64,000 nt of DNA from NCBI GenBank assembly GCA_025458905.1, contig JALORN010000002.1, forward strand, positions 1-64,000, read 5' to 3'. Origin of the DNA: Steroidobacteraceae bacterium (GTDB lineage Bacteria > Pseudomonadota > Gammaproteobacteria > Steroidobacterales > Steroidobacteraceae). The notes below the pieces were generated by a model. The model was given only the letters and a program-made list of their open reading frames with translations, did not search any database and was not told the origin of the DNA. A program made the translations under genes and the position numbers. Below, in pieces: positions 11,289-20,176 of the stretch (the stretch's first letter is position 1; each line of letters starts with the position of its first letter).

Positions 11289-12748
11289 GCCGCGGCGGGC
11301 GCGGCGCAGCCGGCGCGGCGGCGCTGCTGCTCGCGCTCGCCGGGCCCGGCTGCGCGCCGCGTGCCGGCGCCGACGAGTCGGTCGCGGCCCCGGCGGTCGC
11401 CGCCGCCCGCGCCGCCCGCGCCGCCCGCGCCGCCACGCCGTCGCTGCCGGGCGCGGCAGTGATCCGCAGCACGACGCTCGGGAACGGCATGACGGTGATC
11501 GTCTGGAGCGACCGCGACATCCCGAACGTCGCGCTCTACAACTGGGTGCGCGTCGGCAGCCGCAACGAGGCACCGGGCATCACCGGCCTCGCGCACTTCT
11601 TCGAGCACATGATGTTCAACGGCACCGCGCGGCGTGCGCCGGGCGAGTTCGACCGCGAGATGGAGGCGCAGGGCGGCGCCAACAACGCCTTCACCAGCGA
11701 CGACGTCACGGTCTACCAGGACTGGTTCCCGCGCAGCGCGCTCGGCCTGGTCTTCGACCTCGAGGCCGACCGTCTCGCGAACCTCGCGTTCGACCCGAAG
11801 GTGGTGGAGAGCGAGCGCGGCGTGGTGTTCTCGGAGCGGCGCCTCAACTACGAGGACAACAACGCCAACTTCCTCTCCGAGCAGGTGCAGTCGACCGCGT
11901 TCGTCGCCCATCCCTACCAGATCCCGACGATCGGCTGGCCCTCCGACATCCGTGGCTGGAAGCTCGAGGACCTGCAGGCGTTCTTCCGCACGCACTATGC
12001 GCCGAACAACTGCACGCTGGTGGTGGTCGGCGACGTCGCGCCCGAGGAGGTGTTCGCGCTCGCGAAGCGCCATCTCGAGCCGATCCCGCGGCAGCCGGCA
12101 CCCCCGGCGGTGCGCACGCGCGAGCCCGAGCAGCTCGGCGAACGGCGCGTGCGCGTCGAGCGCCGCGCGCAGACGCCGCTGCTGCAGGTGGCCTACAAGG
12201 CGCCGGCGGTCGGCGACCCGCAGGGGCCGGCGCTCGACCTGCTGATGACGGTGCTCGGCCAGGGCGACGCCTCGCGCCTGCACCGCGAACTGGTGGAGAC
12301 GCAGAAGCTCGCGATCGGTGCCGCGGCCTGGTGGAGCGAGTCGCTCGATCCCGGGCTCGCGTGGTTCACGATGGTGCTGCCCGAGGGCGGCGACCCGGCG
12401 CAGCTCGAGCGGGCCTTCGACGCGCTGGTGGCGCGGGTCGTCGCCGACGGCGTGACCGACGCCGAGCTGCGGCGCGCCAAGAACCTCGCGGCCGCGTCGT
12501 TCTGGGCGTCGATGGCGACCATCGACGGCAAGGCGCGGCGCCTCGGCGAATACCAGGTGATGCACGGCGACTGGCGCCGGCTGTTCACCGCGCCGGCCGA
12601 CTACGAGGCCGTGACCCGCGAGCAGGTGCAGGCCGTGGCCCGCGAGGTGCTGCAGGCGCGCCGGCGCACCGTCGGCGTGCTGGTGCCGCCGCCGCCCCGG
12701 AGCGGCTCGACGGAGCCCGCGGCCGGCGACGACGGGGGGTCGCGGTGA
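11285..12748 (+). CDS. M16 family zinc metallopeptidase (active subunit)
   Basis: A 487-residue M16 protease with a signal peptide or lipoprotein-like N-terminus (LLLALAGPGC). The inverted zinc motif HFFEH is present at about residue 105 (LAHFFEHMMFNGT), with the distal Glu expected in VVESERGVVFSERR. Both halves of the M16 fold are visible, the second ending with the LQARRRTVGVLVP strand. The GTG start overlaps the upstream stop and its own stop overlaps the next start (GTGA both times), which fits stoichiometric synthesis with the inactive partner. It is predicted to be periplasmic and to degrade peptides. Confidence 0.9.
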   Translation: MSRGGRGAAGAAALLLALAGPGCAPRAGADESVAAPAVAAARAARAARAATPSLPGAAVIRSTTLGNGMTVIVWSDRDIPNVALYNWVRVGSRNEAPGITGLAHFFEHMMFNGTARRAPGEFDREMEAQGGANNAFTSDDVTVYQDWFPRSALGLVFDLEADRLANLAFDPKVVESERGVVFSERRLNYEDNNANFLSEQVQSTAFVAHPYQIPTIGWPSDIRGWKLEDLQAFFRTHYAPNNCTLVVVGDVAPEEVFALAKRHLEPIPRQPAPPAVRTREPEQLGERRVRVERRAQTPLLQVAYKAPAVGDPQGPALDLLMTVLGQGDASRLHRELVETQKLAIGAAAWWSESLDPGLAWFTMVLPEGGDPAQLERAFDALVARVVADGVTDAELRRAKNLAAASFWASMATIDGKARRLGEYQVMHGDWRRLFTAPADYEAVTREQVQAVAREVLQARRRTVGVLVPPPPRSGSTEPAAGDDGGSR

Positions 12749-14274
12749 GCGCGCCCGCGCGCGGCGCGGATCGCGGGGTGCCGGCGACGCGGGCGCGCGC
12801 CGTCGTGCGCGTGAGTCGCGGCGCGCGGTGGGCCGCAGCCTGCCTGCTCGGGTGGCCCTGGACGATCGCGCCCGCCACGGCGGCGCCGGTCCAAGCGACG
12901 TCGGCGGCGCCGTCGAGCGCCGCGAGCGGTGCCGCCACCGTGCGCGTGCCCGCGCACCGCCGCGTCGTGCTGCCGAACGGCGTGGTGCTGGTGATGGTGC
13001 CGCTGCGCGAGGTGCCGCTGGTCGCCTTCACGGCCGTCGTGCGCGGCGGGGCGCTCGGCGACCCGCCGGGTCGCGCGGGACTCGCCTCGCTGGTCGCCGG
13101 CCTGCTCGAGCGGGGTGCCGGCGGGCGCGACGCCTTCGGCTTCGCCGACGCGGTCGAGGGGGCCGGTGGCCGCTTCGCGGCGGGCGCGGGCGCCGAGTCG
13201 ATCACCGTCAGTGGCCAGTTCCTCGCCCGCGACCGCGCCTTGATGCTCGAACTGCTGGCCGATGCGCTGCTGCGGCCGCGGTTCGACCCGGCCGAGTTCG
13301 ACCGGCTGCGCGCGCGCCGGATCGAGCTGCTGAAGGCCAGCAAGGACGGCAACCCCGCGGAGCTGCTCGCCGACTACGGTCGCGCACTGCTGTTCGGCGC
13401 GCATCCCTACGGCGCGCCCGTCGACGGCAGCGAGCGTACGCTCGCGGCGATCGGCCACGACGACGTGCGCGACTACTGGGCCACGCGCTTCGGCGCCGAC
13501 CGCCTGACGCTGGTGTTCGCCGGCGACCTCGACCCGAAGGGCATGGAGGCGGCGGTTCGGGCCGCGTTCGGGCGCCTCGCGCCGGCGCGGGCGCCGCTGC
13601 CGCCGCTGCCCGAGCCGCGGCGCATCGCCGGGCGGCGCGTGTTGCTGGTCGATGCGCCGGGCGCGTCGCAGGCCTACTTCTGGATCGGCAACGTCGGCGT
13701 GTCGCGCCACTACCGCGACCGCGCCGCGCTCGACGTCGTCAACACGCTCTACGGCGGCCGCTTCACCTCGATCCTCAACACCGAGCTGCGCGTGAAGTCG
13801 GGCCTGTCGTACGGCGCGAGCTCGGGCTTCGTGCGCGGCAGCGTGCCCGGCGAGTTCGCGATCACCTCGTTCACGCAGGCCGAGAACACCGCGCGCGCGG
13901 TCGACCTCGCGCTCGCGACGCTCGCCGGCCTGGAGCGCCAGCCGCCCGACGCCGCAATGCTCGAGAGCGCCCGCAACTACGTGCTCGGCCAGTTCCCGCT
14001 GCGGCTCGAGACCGCGGCCCACTGGGCCGGGCAGCTCGCCGACCTCGAGTTCTTCGGGCTCGACCGCGGCTACGTCGAGGGCTACGGCCCGGCGCTCGCC
14101 GCGGTCGCGGGATCCGACGCCGCGCGCGTGATCGCGGATGCGTTCCCGCCGGTCGACGACCTCGCGATCGTGCTGATCGGCGACGCCGCGCAGGTGCGCG
14201 ACGCGGCACGCCGCTACGGCACCCTGCTCGAGATCCCGCTCGCCGCACCGGACCTGCTGCCGGCGCCGCGCTGA
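12745..14274 (+). CDS. M16 family peptidase-like protein (inactive subunit)
   Basis: A 509-residue M16-fold protein without the HxxEH zinc motif: the equivalent place reads LASLVAGLLERG. It keeps the C-terminal signature region KSGLSYGASSGF, used in M16B partner subunits to hold the substrate. The N-terminus has a long Arg-rich lead and a hydrophobic stretch ending at ATAAP, so export is likely. It is the expected non-catalytic half of an alpha/beta heterodimer with the preceding gene. The GTG start is set by the GTGA overlap. Confidence 0.88.
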   Translation: MSAPARGADRGVPATRARAVVRVSRGARWAAACLLGWPWTIAPATAAPVQATSAAPSSAASGAATVRVPAHRRVVLPNGVVLVMVPLREVPLVAFTAVVRGGALGDPPGRAGLASLVAGLLERGAGGRDAFGFADAVEGAGGRFAAGAGAESITVSGQFLARDRALMLELLADALLRPRFDPAEFDRLRARRIELLKASKDGNPAELLADYGRALLFGAHPYGAPVDGSERTLAAIGHDDVRDYWATRFGADRLTLVFAGDLDPKGMEAAVRAAFGRLAPARAPLPPLPEPRRIAGRRVLLVDAPGASQAYFWIGNVGVSRHYRDRAALDVVNTLYGGRFTSILNTELRVKSGLSYGASSGFVRGSVPGEFAITSFTQAENTARAVDLALATLAGLERQPPDAAMLESARNYVLGQFPLRLETAAHWAGQLADLEFFGLDRGYVEGYGPALAAVAGSDAARVIADAFPPVDDLAIVLIGDAAQVRDAARRYGTLLEIPLAAPDLLPAPR

Positions 14275-14305
14275 ACCCTTCCACACCCCCGACGAGGACA
14301 CGACG

Positions 14306-14974
14306 ATGCAATTGACGGACATCCTGGGCCAGATGGGCGGCCTGCAGTCGATGGCACGCGAACTCGGCGTCAGCGAGGGCCAGGCGGCGAGCGGTGCCGC
14401 GGCGCTGCTGCCGGCGATCCTCGGCGGCTTCAAGAAGCAGGCGCAGGCGGCGCCGGGCGGCGTCGGCGGGCTCGGTGCGCTGCTCGAGGGGCTCGGCGGG
14501 GGTGGCCTGCTCGACGACGTGCTGTCGCCGCAGCCCACCAACGTCGCGCGCGGCGACGAGGTGCTCGGCCAGATCTTCGGCTCGCGCGACGTCAGCCGCA
14601 CGGTCGCGCAGGCGGCCGCCGGGCGCTCCGGGCTCGATCCTGCGCTGCTGAAGAAGATGTTGCCGATGCTCGCGATGCTCGCCGCCGGCTACATGGCGCG
14701 CCAGCAGGGCGGGGCGGGCGGCGGCCTCGGCGGCGCACGCAGCGCGGCGGGCCTCGGCGGCGCGACCCTGCCCGGCGGCGCCGGTGCGCTCGGCGGCGCC
14801 GGCGGCCTCGCCGGGGCGCTCGGTGGGCTGCTCGGCGGTGGGCCTGCGGGCGCGGCGCAGGGTGCGGCGGGCCTGCCCGGCGGCCTCGGCGGCCTGGCCT
14901 CGATGCTCGACCTCGACGGCGACGGCAATCCGCTCGACGACATCCTCGGCATGGCCGGCAAGCTGATGCGCTGA
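14306..14974 (+). CDS. DUF937 family protein
   Basis: A 222-residue YidB-like DUF937 protein. The N-terminal part (LTDILGQMGGLQSMARELGVS, then AASGAAALLPAILGGFKKQA) has the paired helices of the family, and LKKMLPMLAMLAAGYMARQ gives a second hydrophobic helix. Residues 130-195 are a Gly/Ala-rich low-complexity stretch, and the end has LDLDGDGNPLDDIL, a calcium-loop-like acidic motif. The start ATG follows a GACGAGGAC site. Function of the family is not established. The 31-bp gap suggests co-transcription with the M16 pair. Confidence 0.8.
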   Translation: MQLTDILGQMGGLQSMARELGVSEGQAASGAAALLPAILGGFKKQAQAAPGGVGGLGALLEGLGGGGLLDDVLSPQPTNVARGDEVLGQIFGSRDVSRTVAQAAAGRSGLDPALLKKMLPMLAMLAAGYMARQQGGAGGGLGGARSAAGLGGATLPGGAGALGGAGGLAGALGGLLGGGPAGAAQGAAGLPGGLGGLASMLDLDGDGNPLDDILGMAGKLMR

Positions 14975-15013
14975 GGCGGCAGGCCGCGCGCGTGGCGCGG
15001 CGCGGCGCTTCCC

Positions 15014-15601
15014 ATGGCACTCGGCGCGACGATCCACAGCTTCGCGATCACGCTGAACGACGCCGACCGCGGCGTCTACGCGGCGCTCGACCTGCGCGTC
15101 GCGCGCCATCCGTCCGAGACGGCGGAGTTCCTGCTCGCGCGCGTGCTCGCCTATGCGCTCGAGTATCGCGAGGGGCTGGAGTTCTCGAAGGGCGGGCTCT
15201 CCGACACCGACGAGCCGGCGCTCGCGGTCCGCGACCTCACCGGCGCGCTGCAGGCCTGGATCGAGGTCGGCGCCCCCGATGCAGCGCGACTGCACCGCGC
15301 CGCCAAGGCCGCGCCGCGCGTGGTCGTCTACTGCCACAAGGACGTGCCGGCACTGCTCGAGAGGCTCGCGGGCGCGTCCATCCACCGTGCTGCCGAGATC
15401 GAGGTGCGCGGACTGGACCGGGCGCTGCTCGCGGCACTGGCGGCGCGCCTGCAGCGACGCACCGGCTTCGACCTCTCGGTCTCCGAAGGCCACCTCTACC
15501 TGACGCTGCCCGACGCGACGCTCGACGGCGTCGTGTCGCACCACCGGATCGGCGAGGCCGCGAAGGGCCGCGTCGCGCCGATCGTGTCGCGCGACGACTG
15601 A
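15014..15601 (+). CDS. yaeQ: YaeQ family protein
   Basis: A 195-residue member of the YaeQ family, which adopts a PD-(D/E)XK-like fold; biochemical function is unproven. Motifs seen are ATIHSFAITLNDADRGVY at the start, RHPSETAEFLLARVLAYALEY, the DEPALAVRDLTG strand and WIEVGAPDAARLHRA, followed by the C-terminal LSVSEGHLYLTL. Length is slightly over the usual 180. The 39-bp gap to DUF937 suggests the same transcript. Its TGA and the convergent cupin stop take part in an AGCGCGCG/CGCGCGCT pairing that may serve as a terminator. Confidence 0.92.
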   Translation: MALGATIHSFAITLNDADRGVYAALDLRVARHPSETAEFLLARVLAYALEYREGLEFSKGGLSDTDEPALAVRDLTGALQAWIEVGAPDAARLHRAAKAAPRVVVYCHKDVPALLERLAGASIHRAAEIEVRGLDRALLAALAARLQRRTGFDLSVSEGHLYLTLPDATLDGVVSHHRIGEAAKGRVAPIVSRDD

Positions 15602-15643
15602 GCGCGCGGCGCCGCCGTGCCCCGCGCGTCCATGGGTCGCGCG

Positions 15644-16126
15644 CTACAGCAAGGCGTCGAAGTCCGCGAACGCCGGCCGCGGCGGCCGCTGCGGCGGCGG
15701 CAGGTCGTGCAGCAGCGCGAAGTCGGCGAAGTCGAACCCGGGCCCGACGCTGCAGCCCACGAGCGCGTAGTCTCCGAGCGGTCGAGCCGCCTGCCACCAG
15801 CCCGCCGGCACCACGTGCACGCGATGGGCCGCATCGCGGCCGAGCGGCGTCGTGCTCGCCTGCGTGCCGTCGGGGGCGAAGCTCAGCAGCTCGAGCGGTG
15901 CGCCCTCGTAGTGATGCCAGGCCTCGTCCGCCCCGGCCACGCGGTGCCAGCGGCTGCGCTCGCCGGCGGCGAGCAGGAAGAAGATCGTCGTGAGGCCACT
16001 GCGGCTCGCGCCGTCGCCGTCGCGGCGCACGCCGGTCGCGGCGCGGTGCACCTCGCGGTACCAGCCGCCTTCCGGGTGCGCGGCGAGTCGCAGGGTGTCG
16101 ATCAGTTCGCGGGCTCTCGGGTGCAT
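15644..16126 (-). CDS. Cupin DUF985 family protein
   Basis: A 160-residue DUF985 cupin. Typical features are the start RELIDTLRLAAHPEGGWYRE, SGLTTIFFLL, the cupin segment SRWHRV.GADEAWHHYEG with metal- or sugar-binding His residues, VVPAGWWQAA and the closing VGCSVGPGFDFADF. Relatives resemble sugar epimerases in fold, but no activity is agreed. The start lies 14 bp downstream of the stop-proximal end of no other gene on this strand; the TauE-like gene ends upstream of it at 16140, so both are read leftward and are probably co-transcribed. Confidence 0.9.
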   Translation of the reverse strand: MHPRARELIDTLRLAAHPEGGWYREVHRAATGVRRDGDGASRSGLTTIFFLLAAGERSRWHRVAGADEAWHHYEGAPLELLSFAPDGTQASTTPLGRDAAHRVHVVPAGWWQAARPLGDYALVGCSVGPGFDFADFALLHDLPPPQRPPRPAFADFDALL

Positions 16127-16139
16127 GCGCTCCTCGTGC

Positions 16140-16976
16140 TCAGCCGGGCGCCAGCTCGCGCCAGGCGAGCAGGGCGGCGGCCGCGATCATCAGTGCCGCG
16201 AACAGGCTCTGCAACACCGGGCCCGAGATCCGCCGGGCGACCCGGCGGCTGGCGAGCATGCCGAGCAGGGCGCCGCCGACGAACGGTGCCGCGACCGCGA
16301 GCGGCAGCGCCGCCGGCCCGGCGGCGACGAGGTGCGCGGCGGTCGCGGCCGTGCTGACGATCGCGATGGTCATCAGCGAGGTCGCGACACAGGCCTGCAT
16401 CGAGAGGCCGGTGACCGCGCGCAGCGTCGGCACGATCACGAAGCCCGCGCCGACGCCGAGCGCGCCCGACAACACCCCGGTGACCGCACCGGCGACCGCG
16501 ACGGCGAACGCGCAGGGCCGGTTCCAGCGGAGGCGCTGCGTCGCCGGGTCGATGCGGCACAGCGGGTCGCCGGCGTCGACCGCACCGTCGGCGGCGGCAC
16601 GCACCACGCGCGCGTCGTCCGGCGCCGCGCCGGCCTGGCGCAACATCCTCGCGGCGACCACCAGCATCGCGGCGGCGAACGCCAGCACCAGCATGCGCGC
16701 GGGCAGGCGCGCGGCCAGCGCGAGGCCGAGCGGTGCACTGAGGCTGCCGAGCAGCCCGGCGAGCAGCGCCGCGCGGCGCGCGATCAGGCCGCTGCGCCAG
16801 CCGGTCGCCGTGCCGAGGGTCGCCGCCGCCAGCACCGCCAGCAGCGCGACCGGCGTGGCCTGCGGCAGCGTCCAGCCGAGGCCGAACACCAGCAGGGGCA
16901 CGGCGAATATCGAGCCGCCGGCGCCGGTGAGGCCGAGTACGATTCCGACCAGCGAGCCGAGGATGGCAGCGAGCAT
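16140..16976 (-). CDS. TauE/SafE family sulfite/anion exporter
   Basis: A 278-residue inner-membrane protein of the TauE/SafE family with two repeats, each starting with a glycine-rich helix: GIVLGLTGAGGSIFAVPLL near residue 12 and GVLSGALGVGAGFVIVPTL near 165. The ATG at 16976 places the first helix at the terminus as usual; an upstream in-frame ATG would overlap the divergent gene. Only 13 bp separate it from the MBL enzyme start, so the two share a very compact divergent promoter region. With that neighbour the role is probably export of sulfite or another sulfur anion formed during persulfide oxidation. Confidence 0.9.
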   Translation of the reverse strand: MLAAILGSLVGIVLGLTGAGGSIFAVPLLVFGLGWTLPQATPVALLAVLAAATLGTATGWRSGLIARRAALLAGLLGSLSAPLGLALAARLPARMLVLAFAAAMLVVAARMLRQAGAAPDDARVVRAAADGAVDAGDPLCRIDPATQRLRWNRPCAFAVAVAGAVTGVLSGALGVGAGFVIVPTLRAVTGLSMQACVATSLMTIAIVSTAATAAHLVAAGPAALPLAVAAPFVGGALLGMLASRRVARRISGPVLQSLFAALMIAAAALLAWRELAPG

Positions 16977-16989
16977 CGGAGGGAAGCAT

Positions 16990-17868
16990 ATGCCGGCGGC
17001 ATCACCGATGGTCCAGGGCTTCCACGACCCCGACACCTCGACGATCACCTACGTGGTGCAGGACCCGGCGAGCGCCGCCTGCGCGATCATCGACCCGGTG
17101 CTCGACTACGACCCGAAGGCGGCGCGCATCCGCACCCGCTCGGTCGACCTGCTGCTCGGGCACTTGCGTGCCGGGCGGCTCGAGCCGCGGATGATCCTCG
17201 AGACCCACGTCCACGCCGACCACCTGAGCGGCGCCGCGCGCCTGAAGGACGCGCTCGGCGTGCCGGTCGGCATCGGCGCGGGCGTCGTGGTCACCCAGCG
17301 CTTCTTCGCGCCGCTGTTCGACCTCGGGGCCGGCTTCCCGACCGACGGCTCGCAGTTCGACCGCCTGTTCGCCGACGGCGAGCGCTTCGCGGTCGGCGGG
17401 CTCGAGTTCGAGGTGCTCGCGACCCCGGGGCACACGCCCGGCTGCGTCAGCTACCGCTGCGGCGACTGCGTGTTCGTCGGCGACACGCTGTTCATGCCCG
17501 ACTACGGCGCCGCGCGCGCGGACTTCCCCGGCGGCGACGCCCGCACCCTGTACCGCTCGATCCGCCGCCTGCTCGACCTGCCGCCCACGACGCGCCTGTA
17601 CACCGGCCACGACTACCGGCCCGGCGGCCGCGAGCCGCGCTGGGAGAGCACCGTCGCGCAGCAGCGCGCCGGCAACCCGATGGCCAACGAGCGGATCGAC
17701 GAGGACGAGTTCGTGCGGCTGCGCGAGGCGCGCGACCGCGAGCTCGCGGCGCCGGTGCTGATCCTGCCGTCGCTGCAGGTGAACATCCGCGCCGGTCGCC
17801 TGCCCGAGCCCGCGGCGAACGGCATCCGCTACCTCAAGCTGCCGCTCGATCGCCTCGGGCGCGGCTGA
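16990..17868 (+). CDS. MBL-fold persulfide dioxygenase-like hydrolase (Blh type)
   Basis: A 292-residue metallo-beta-lactamase-fold protein close to Blh of bigR operons and ETHE1-type persulfide dioxygenases, which oxidise glutathione persulfide to sulfite. The metal site reads ETHVHADHLSGA, TPGHTPGC, FVGDTLFMPDYGAARADF and YTGHDYRPGG; the C-terminal stretch LILPSLQVNIRAG and YLKLP is typical of Blh. The ATG at 16990 is chosen for length; M7 is an alternative. No rhodanese domain or BigR regulator is fused or adjacent. The divergent TauE exporter supports a sulfide-detoxification module. Confidence 0.88.
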   Translation: MPAASPMVQGFHDPDTSTITYVVQDPASAACAIIDPVLDYDPKAARIRTRSVDLLLGHLRAGRLEPRMILETHVHADHLSGAARLKDALGVPVGIGAGVVVTQRFFAPLFDLGAGFPTDGSQFDRLFADGERFAVGGLEFEVLATPGHTPGCVSYRCGDCVFVGDTLFMPDYGAARADFPGGDARTLYRSIRRLLDLPPTTRLYTGHDYRPGGREPRWESTVAQQRAGNPMANERIDEDEFVRLREARDRELAAPVLILPSLQVNIRAGRLPEPAANGIRYLKLPLDRLGRG

Positions 17869-17903
17869 GGCGCGGGCGCCGCGTCGCCGTCCCGGAGCCG
17901 CGC

Positions 17904-17936
17904 GAGCGGGCAGCGCCCGGAAGCCGGCGCCCGCTC
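17904..17936. terminator. Bidirectional terminator candidate
   Basis: GAGCGGGC (17904-17911) pairs with GCCCGCTC (17929-17936); a longer alternative pairs the stretch after the MBL stop with the same right arm. It lies between convergent genes and includes the stop codon of the RCC1 protein gene. No U-tract. Confidence 0.5.
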
Positions 17937-19950
17937 AGGGCCCGGCGCTGAAGGACGGCACCTCGGTCGGCGTGCCGGTGCCGGTCGCCGCCAGCGACGG
18001 GTTGCCGAGCTGGTCGCCGGTGTTGTCGCCCCAGGAGAGCAGGCGACCGTCGCTGCGCACGGCGATGCCGAACGAGCGTCCGCCGACCGCGGCGGCGATC
18101 GCCGAGGCGACCGCGTTGACCGGGGCGTAGCTGCCGCGCGCGGTGGTCGTGCCGTCGCCGAGCGAACCGGTCTCGTTGCTGCCCGCGGCGCGCAGCACGC
18201 CGTCGGCGCCGACGAACAGCGACAGCGTGTCGGCGGCCGAGCCGTCGACCACGTCCGACAGCACGCCGACCGGGCTCGGGACGTCGTTGGCGGTGAGGCT
18301 CGCGAGCCCGAGCTGGCCGCTGCTGTTCTCGCCCCAGGCGAGGCCGGTGCGCCGCCGGGTGACCGCGAGCGACAGGTCGCCGCCGGCGCGGATGCGCACC
18401 ACGTCGCGTGCCGCGGTGGCGACCGGCGCGCGGCGCAGTGCGAAGCCGCCGATGCCGAGCTGGCCGGAGGCGTTCGCGCCCCAGGCCCAGACGCTGCCGT
18501 CGTTGCGCAGCGCGAGCACGTGCGCGTTGCCGGCGGCGACCGCCGTCACCCCGGCGAGGCCGGTCACCTCGACCGGGATCACCGAGGAGAAGCGCGTGCC
18601 GTCGCCGAGCTGGCCGTCGTTGTTGAGGCCCCACGCATAGACGCGGCCATCGGCGAGCGCCGCCACCGAGAACTCGCGGCCGGCCGCGATCGACGCGGCG
18701 GCCGCGGGCAGCGCGACGCGGGTCGGCACGCCGCGGCTAGTCTGGTCGCCGACACCGAGCTGGCCCGAGGTGTTGCGGCCCCAGGCATAGACGTCGCCGT
18801 TGCCGGCCAGCAGCAGCGCGTGGTTGCCGCCGGCGGCGACGCTGCGCGCGGTCACGCCCGCGGGCAGGGTGACGGTCGCCGGCGTGTCCGAGGCATTGCC
18901 GGCACTGCCGTCGCCGCGCTGCCCGTCGGTGTTGAAGCCCCAGGCGGCGACGCTGCCGTTGCTGCGCCGGACCACCGTGAACGCCTCGCCGGCGGTCGCG
19001 CTGCGCGAGGCGGCGACCTCGGCGAACGGCGTGGTCGGGGCGGCGATGGCCGCGGCCACGGCGGTCAGCGTGGCGCTGCCGCTGGTGACGCTGCCCTGCG
19101 CGTTGGTGACGGTCACGCTGTAGCGCGCGCCATCGTCGCCCGCGACCAGCGCCGGCGTCACGTAGCTGCGCGCGGTGGCGCCCGCGATCGGCACCGCGTT
19201 GCGCAGCCACTGGTACTGCAGGTTGCCGCCGGTGGCGACCACCGCGAAGGTGGCCTGCTCGCCGATCGCGGCGCGCTGCGACAGCGGCCCCGTCAGCACC
19301 GCCGGCGTCGAGGTCACGGTCAGCAGCACCGGCGTGCTGCCGACGATGCCGGCGCCGTTGGCGACGTCGACGCTGACCTCGACCCCGTCGTCGGCGGCGA
19401 CGGTCGCGGCCGTGGTGTAGGTGGCGGCGTTCGCGCCCGGCACCGCGATGCCGTTGCGGCGCCACTGGTAGCCGAGGCCCTCGCCACTGGCGGCGACGGT
19501 GAAGGTGGCGGTGGCACCGACGGCAGCCGTCTGCGCCACCGGCTGGGTCGTGATCGTCGGCGGGCCGAACACCGTCAGCGTCGCCTCGGCGCTGGTGACC
19601 GTGCCGGCGGAGTTGCTGACGACGACCGAGAAGCGCGCGCCGCCGTCGGCGAGGGTGAGCGGCGGGGTCGCGTAGACCGCGCCGGTGGCGCCCGCGATCG
19701 CCACGCCGTTGCGCCGCCACTGGAACACCAGCGGCCCCTTGCCGCCGACCCCGATGTCGAAGTTCACCGAGGTGCCGACGAACGCGGCGCGGTCGCGCGG
19801 CTGCTGGCTGATCGACGGTTCGTCGGAACCGCCCGAATCGAGGCAGCCGTGCAGCGACGGCACGAGCAGGACGGCGAGCAGCGCGGCCATCCAGGCCCGG
19901 CGCCACGTCGGTTGCGCCGGCGAGCGCGGGGGCATCAGCTGCATCGACAT
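17935..19950 (-). CDS. Lipoprotein with Ig-like domains and RCC1 repeats
   Basis: A 671-residue exported protein. The signal peptide ends in VPSLHGC, a plausible lipobox. Three Ig-like domains of about 90 residues follow, each with the pattern QP..., G..., A.F.V..., YQWRRNG.AI.GA....Y, G..Y.V.V.N..G.V.S. From about residue 310 to the end are RCC1-type beta-propeller repeats, recognised by repeated AWG.N..GQLG.G (at least six). Such proteins are common surface or secreted lipoproteins of unknown ligand. It is monocistronic, with convergent and divergent neighbours. A signalling GEF role is not implied for bacterial RCC1 proteins. Confidence 0.85.
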   Translation of the reverse strand: MSMQLMPPRSPAQPTWRRAWMAALLAVLLVPSLHGCLDSGGSDEPSISQQPRDRAAFVGTSVNFDIGVGGKGPLVFQWRRNGVAIAGATGAVYATPPLTLADGGARFSVVVSNSAGTVTSAEATLTVFGPPTITTQPVAQTAAVGATATFTVAASGEGLGYQWRRNGIAVPGANAATYTTAATVAADDGVEVSVDVANGAGIVGSTPVLLTVTSTPAVLTGPLSQRAAIGEQATFAVVATGGNLQYQWLRNAVPIAGATARSYVTPALVAGDDGARYSVTVTNAQGSVTSGSATLTAVAAAIAAPTTPFAEVAASRSATAGEAFTVVRRSNGSVAAWGFNTDGQRGDGSAGNASDTPATVTLPAGVTARSVAAGGNHALLLAGNGDVYAWGRNTSGQLGVGDQTSRGVPTRVALPAAAASIAAGREFSVAALADGRVYAWGLNNDGQLGDGTRFSSVIPVEVTGLAGVTAVAAGNAHVLALRNDGSVWAWGANASGQLGIGGFALRRAPVATAARDVVRIRAGGDLSLAVTRRRTGLAWGENSSGQLGLASLTANDVPSPVGVLSDVVDGSAADTLSLFVGADGVLRAAGSNETGSLGDGTTTARGSYAPVNAVASAIAAAVGGRSFGIAVRSDGRLLSWGDNTGDQLGNPSLAATGTGTPTEVPSFSAGP

Positions 19951-20085
19951 GGGACTCTCCCCGTGGATCGCGGCGGCCCGCTCGAGGCGGCAGGCTCGCG
20001 GGCGCGGCCAGGCTCGGGATCGCTCGGGTGCGGCGTGGTTCTGGAGGGCCGCGATTATGCCGGGTGACGCCCGGCCGGGCTACCC

Positions 20086-20108
20086 GCCCGCCCGGCTGCC
20101 GGGCGGGC
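20086..20108. terminator. Perfect GC hairpin, terminator candidate
   Basis: GCCCGCCCGG (20086-20095) pairs perfectly with CCGGGCGGGC (20099-20108) around a CTG loop. It is about 70 bp past the stop of the ABC permease gene and upstream of the RCC1 protein gene. There is no T-run, so it may only stabilise the transcript end. Confidence 0.5.
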
Positions 20109-20176
20109 GCGCGCTGCGCTCCGGCCGTCCGCGCATCGCGACCGGTCCGGGCGCCCCGGCCGTGCGCCGTACCGCC

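Noticed and set aside
11399-11437. Tandem GCCGCCCGC repeats in the M16 gene
   Set aside because: They encode an Ala-Ala-Arg linker in frame. Possible slippage site but no evidence of a separate element.
20041-20120. Possible small RNA around the GC hairpin
   Set aside because: There is a perfect stem but no promoter, T-run or conserved pattern to support an RNA gene; kept only as a terminator candidate.
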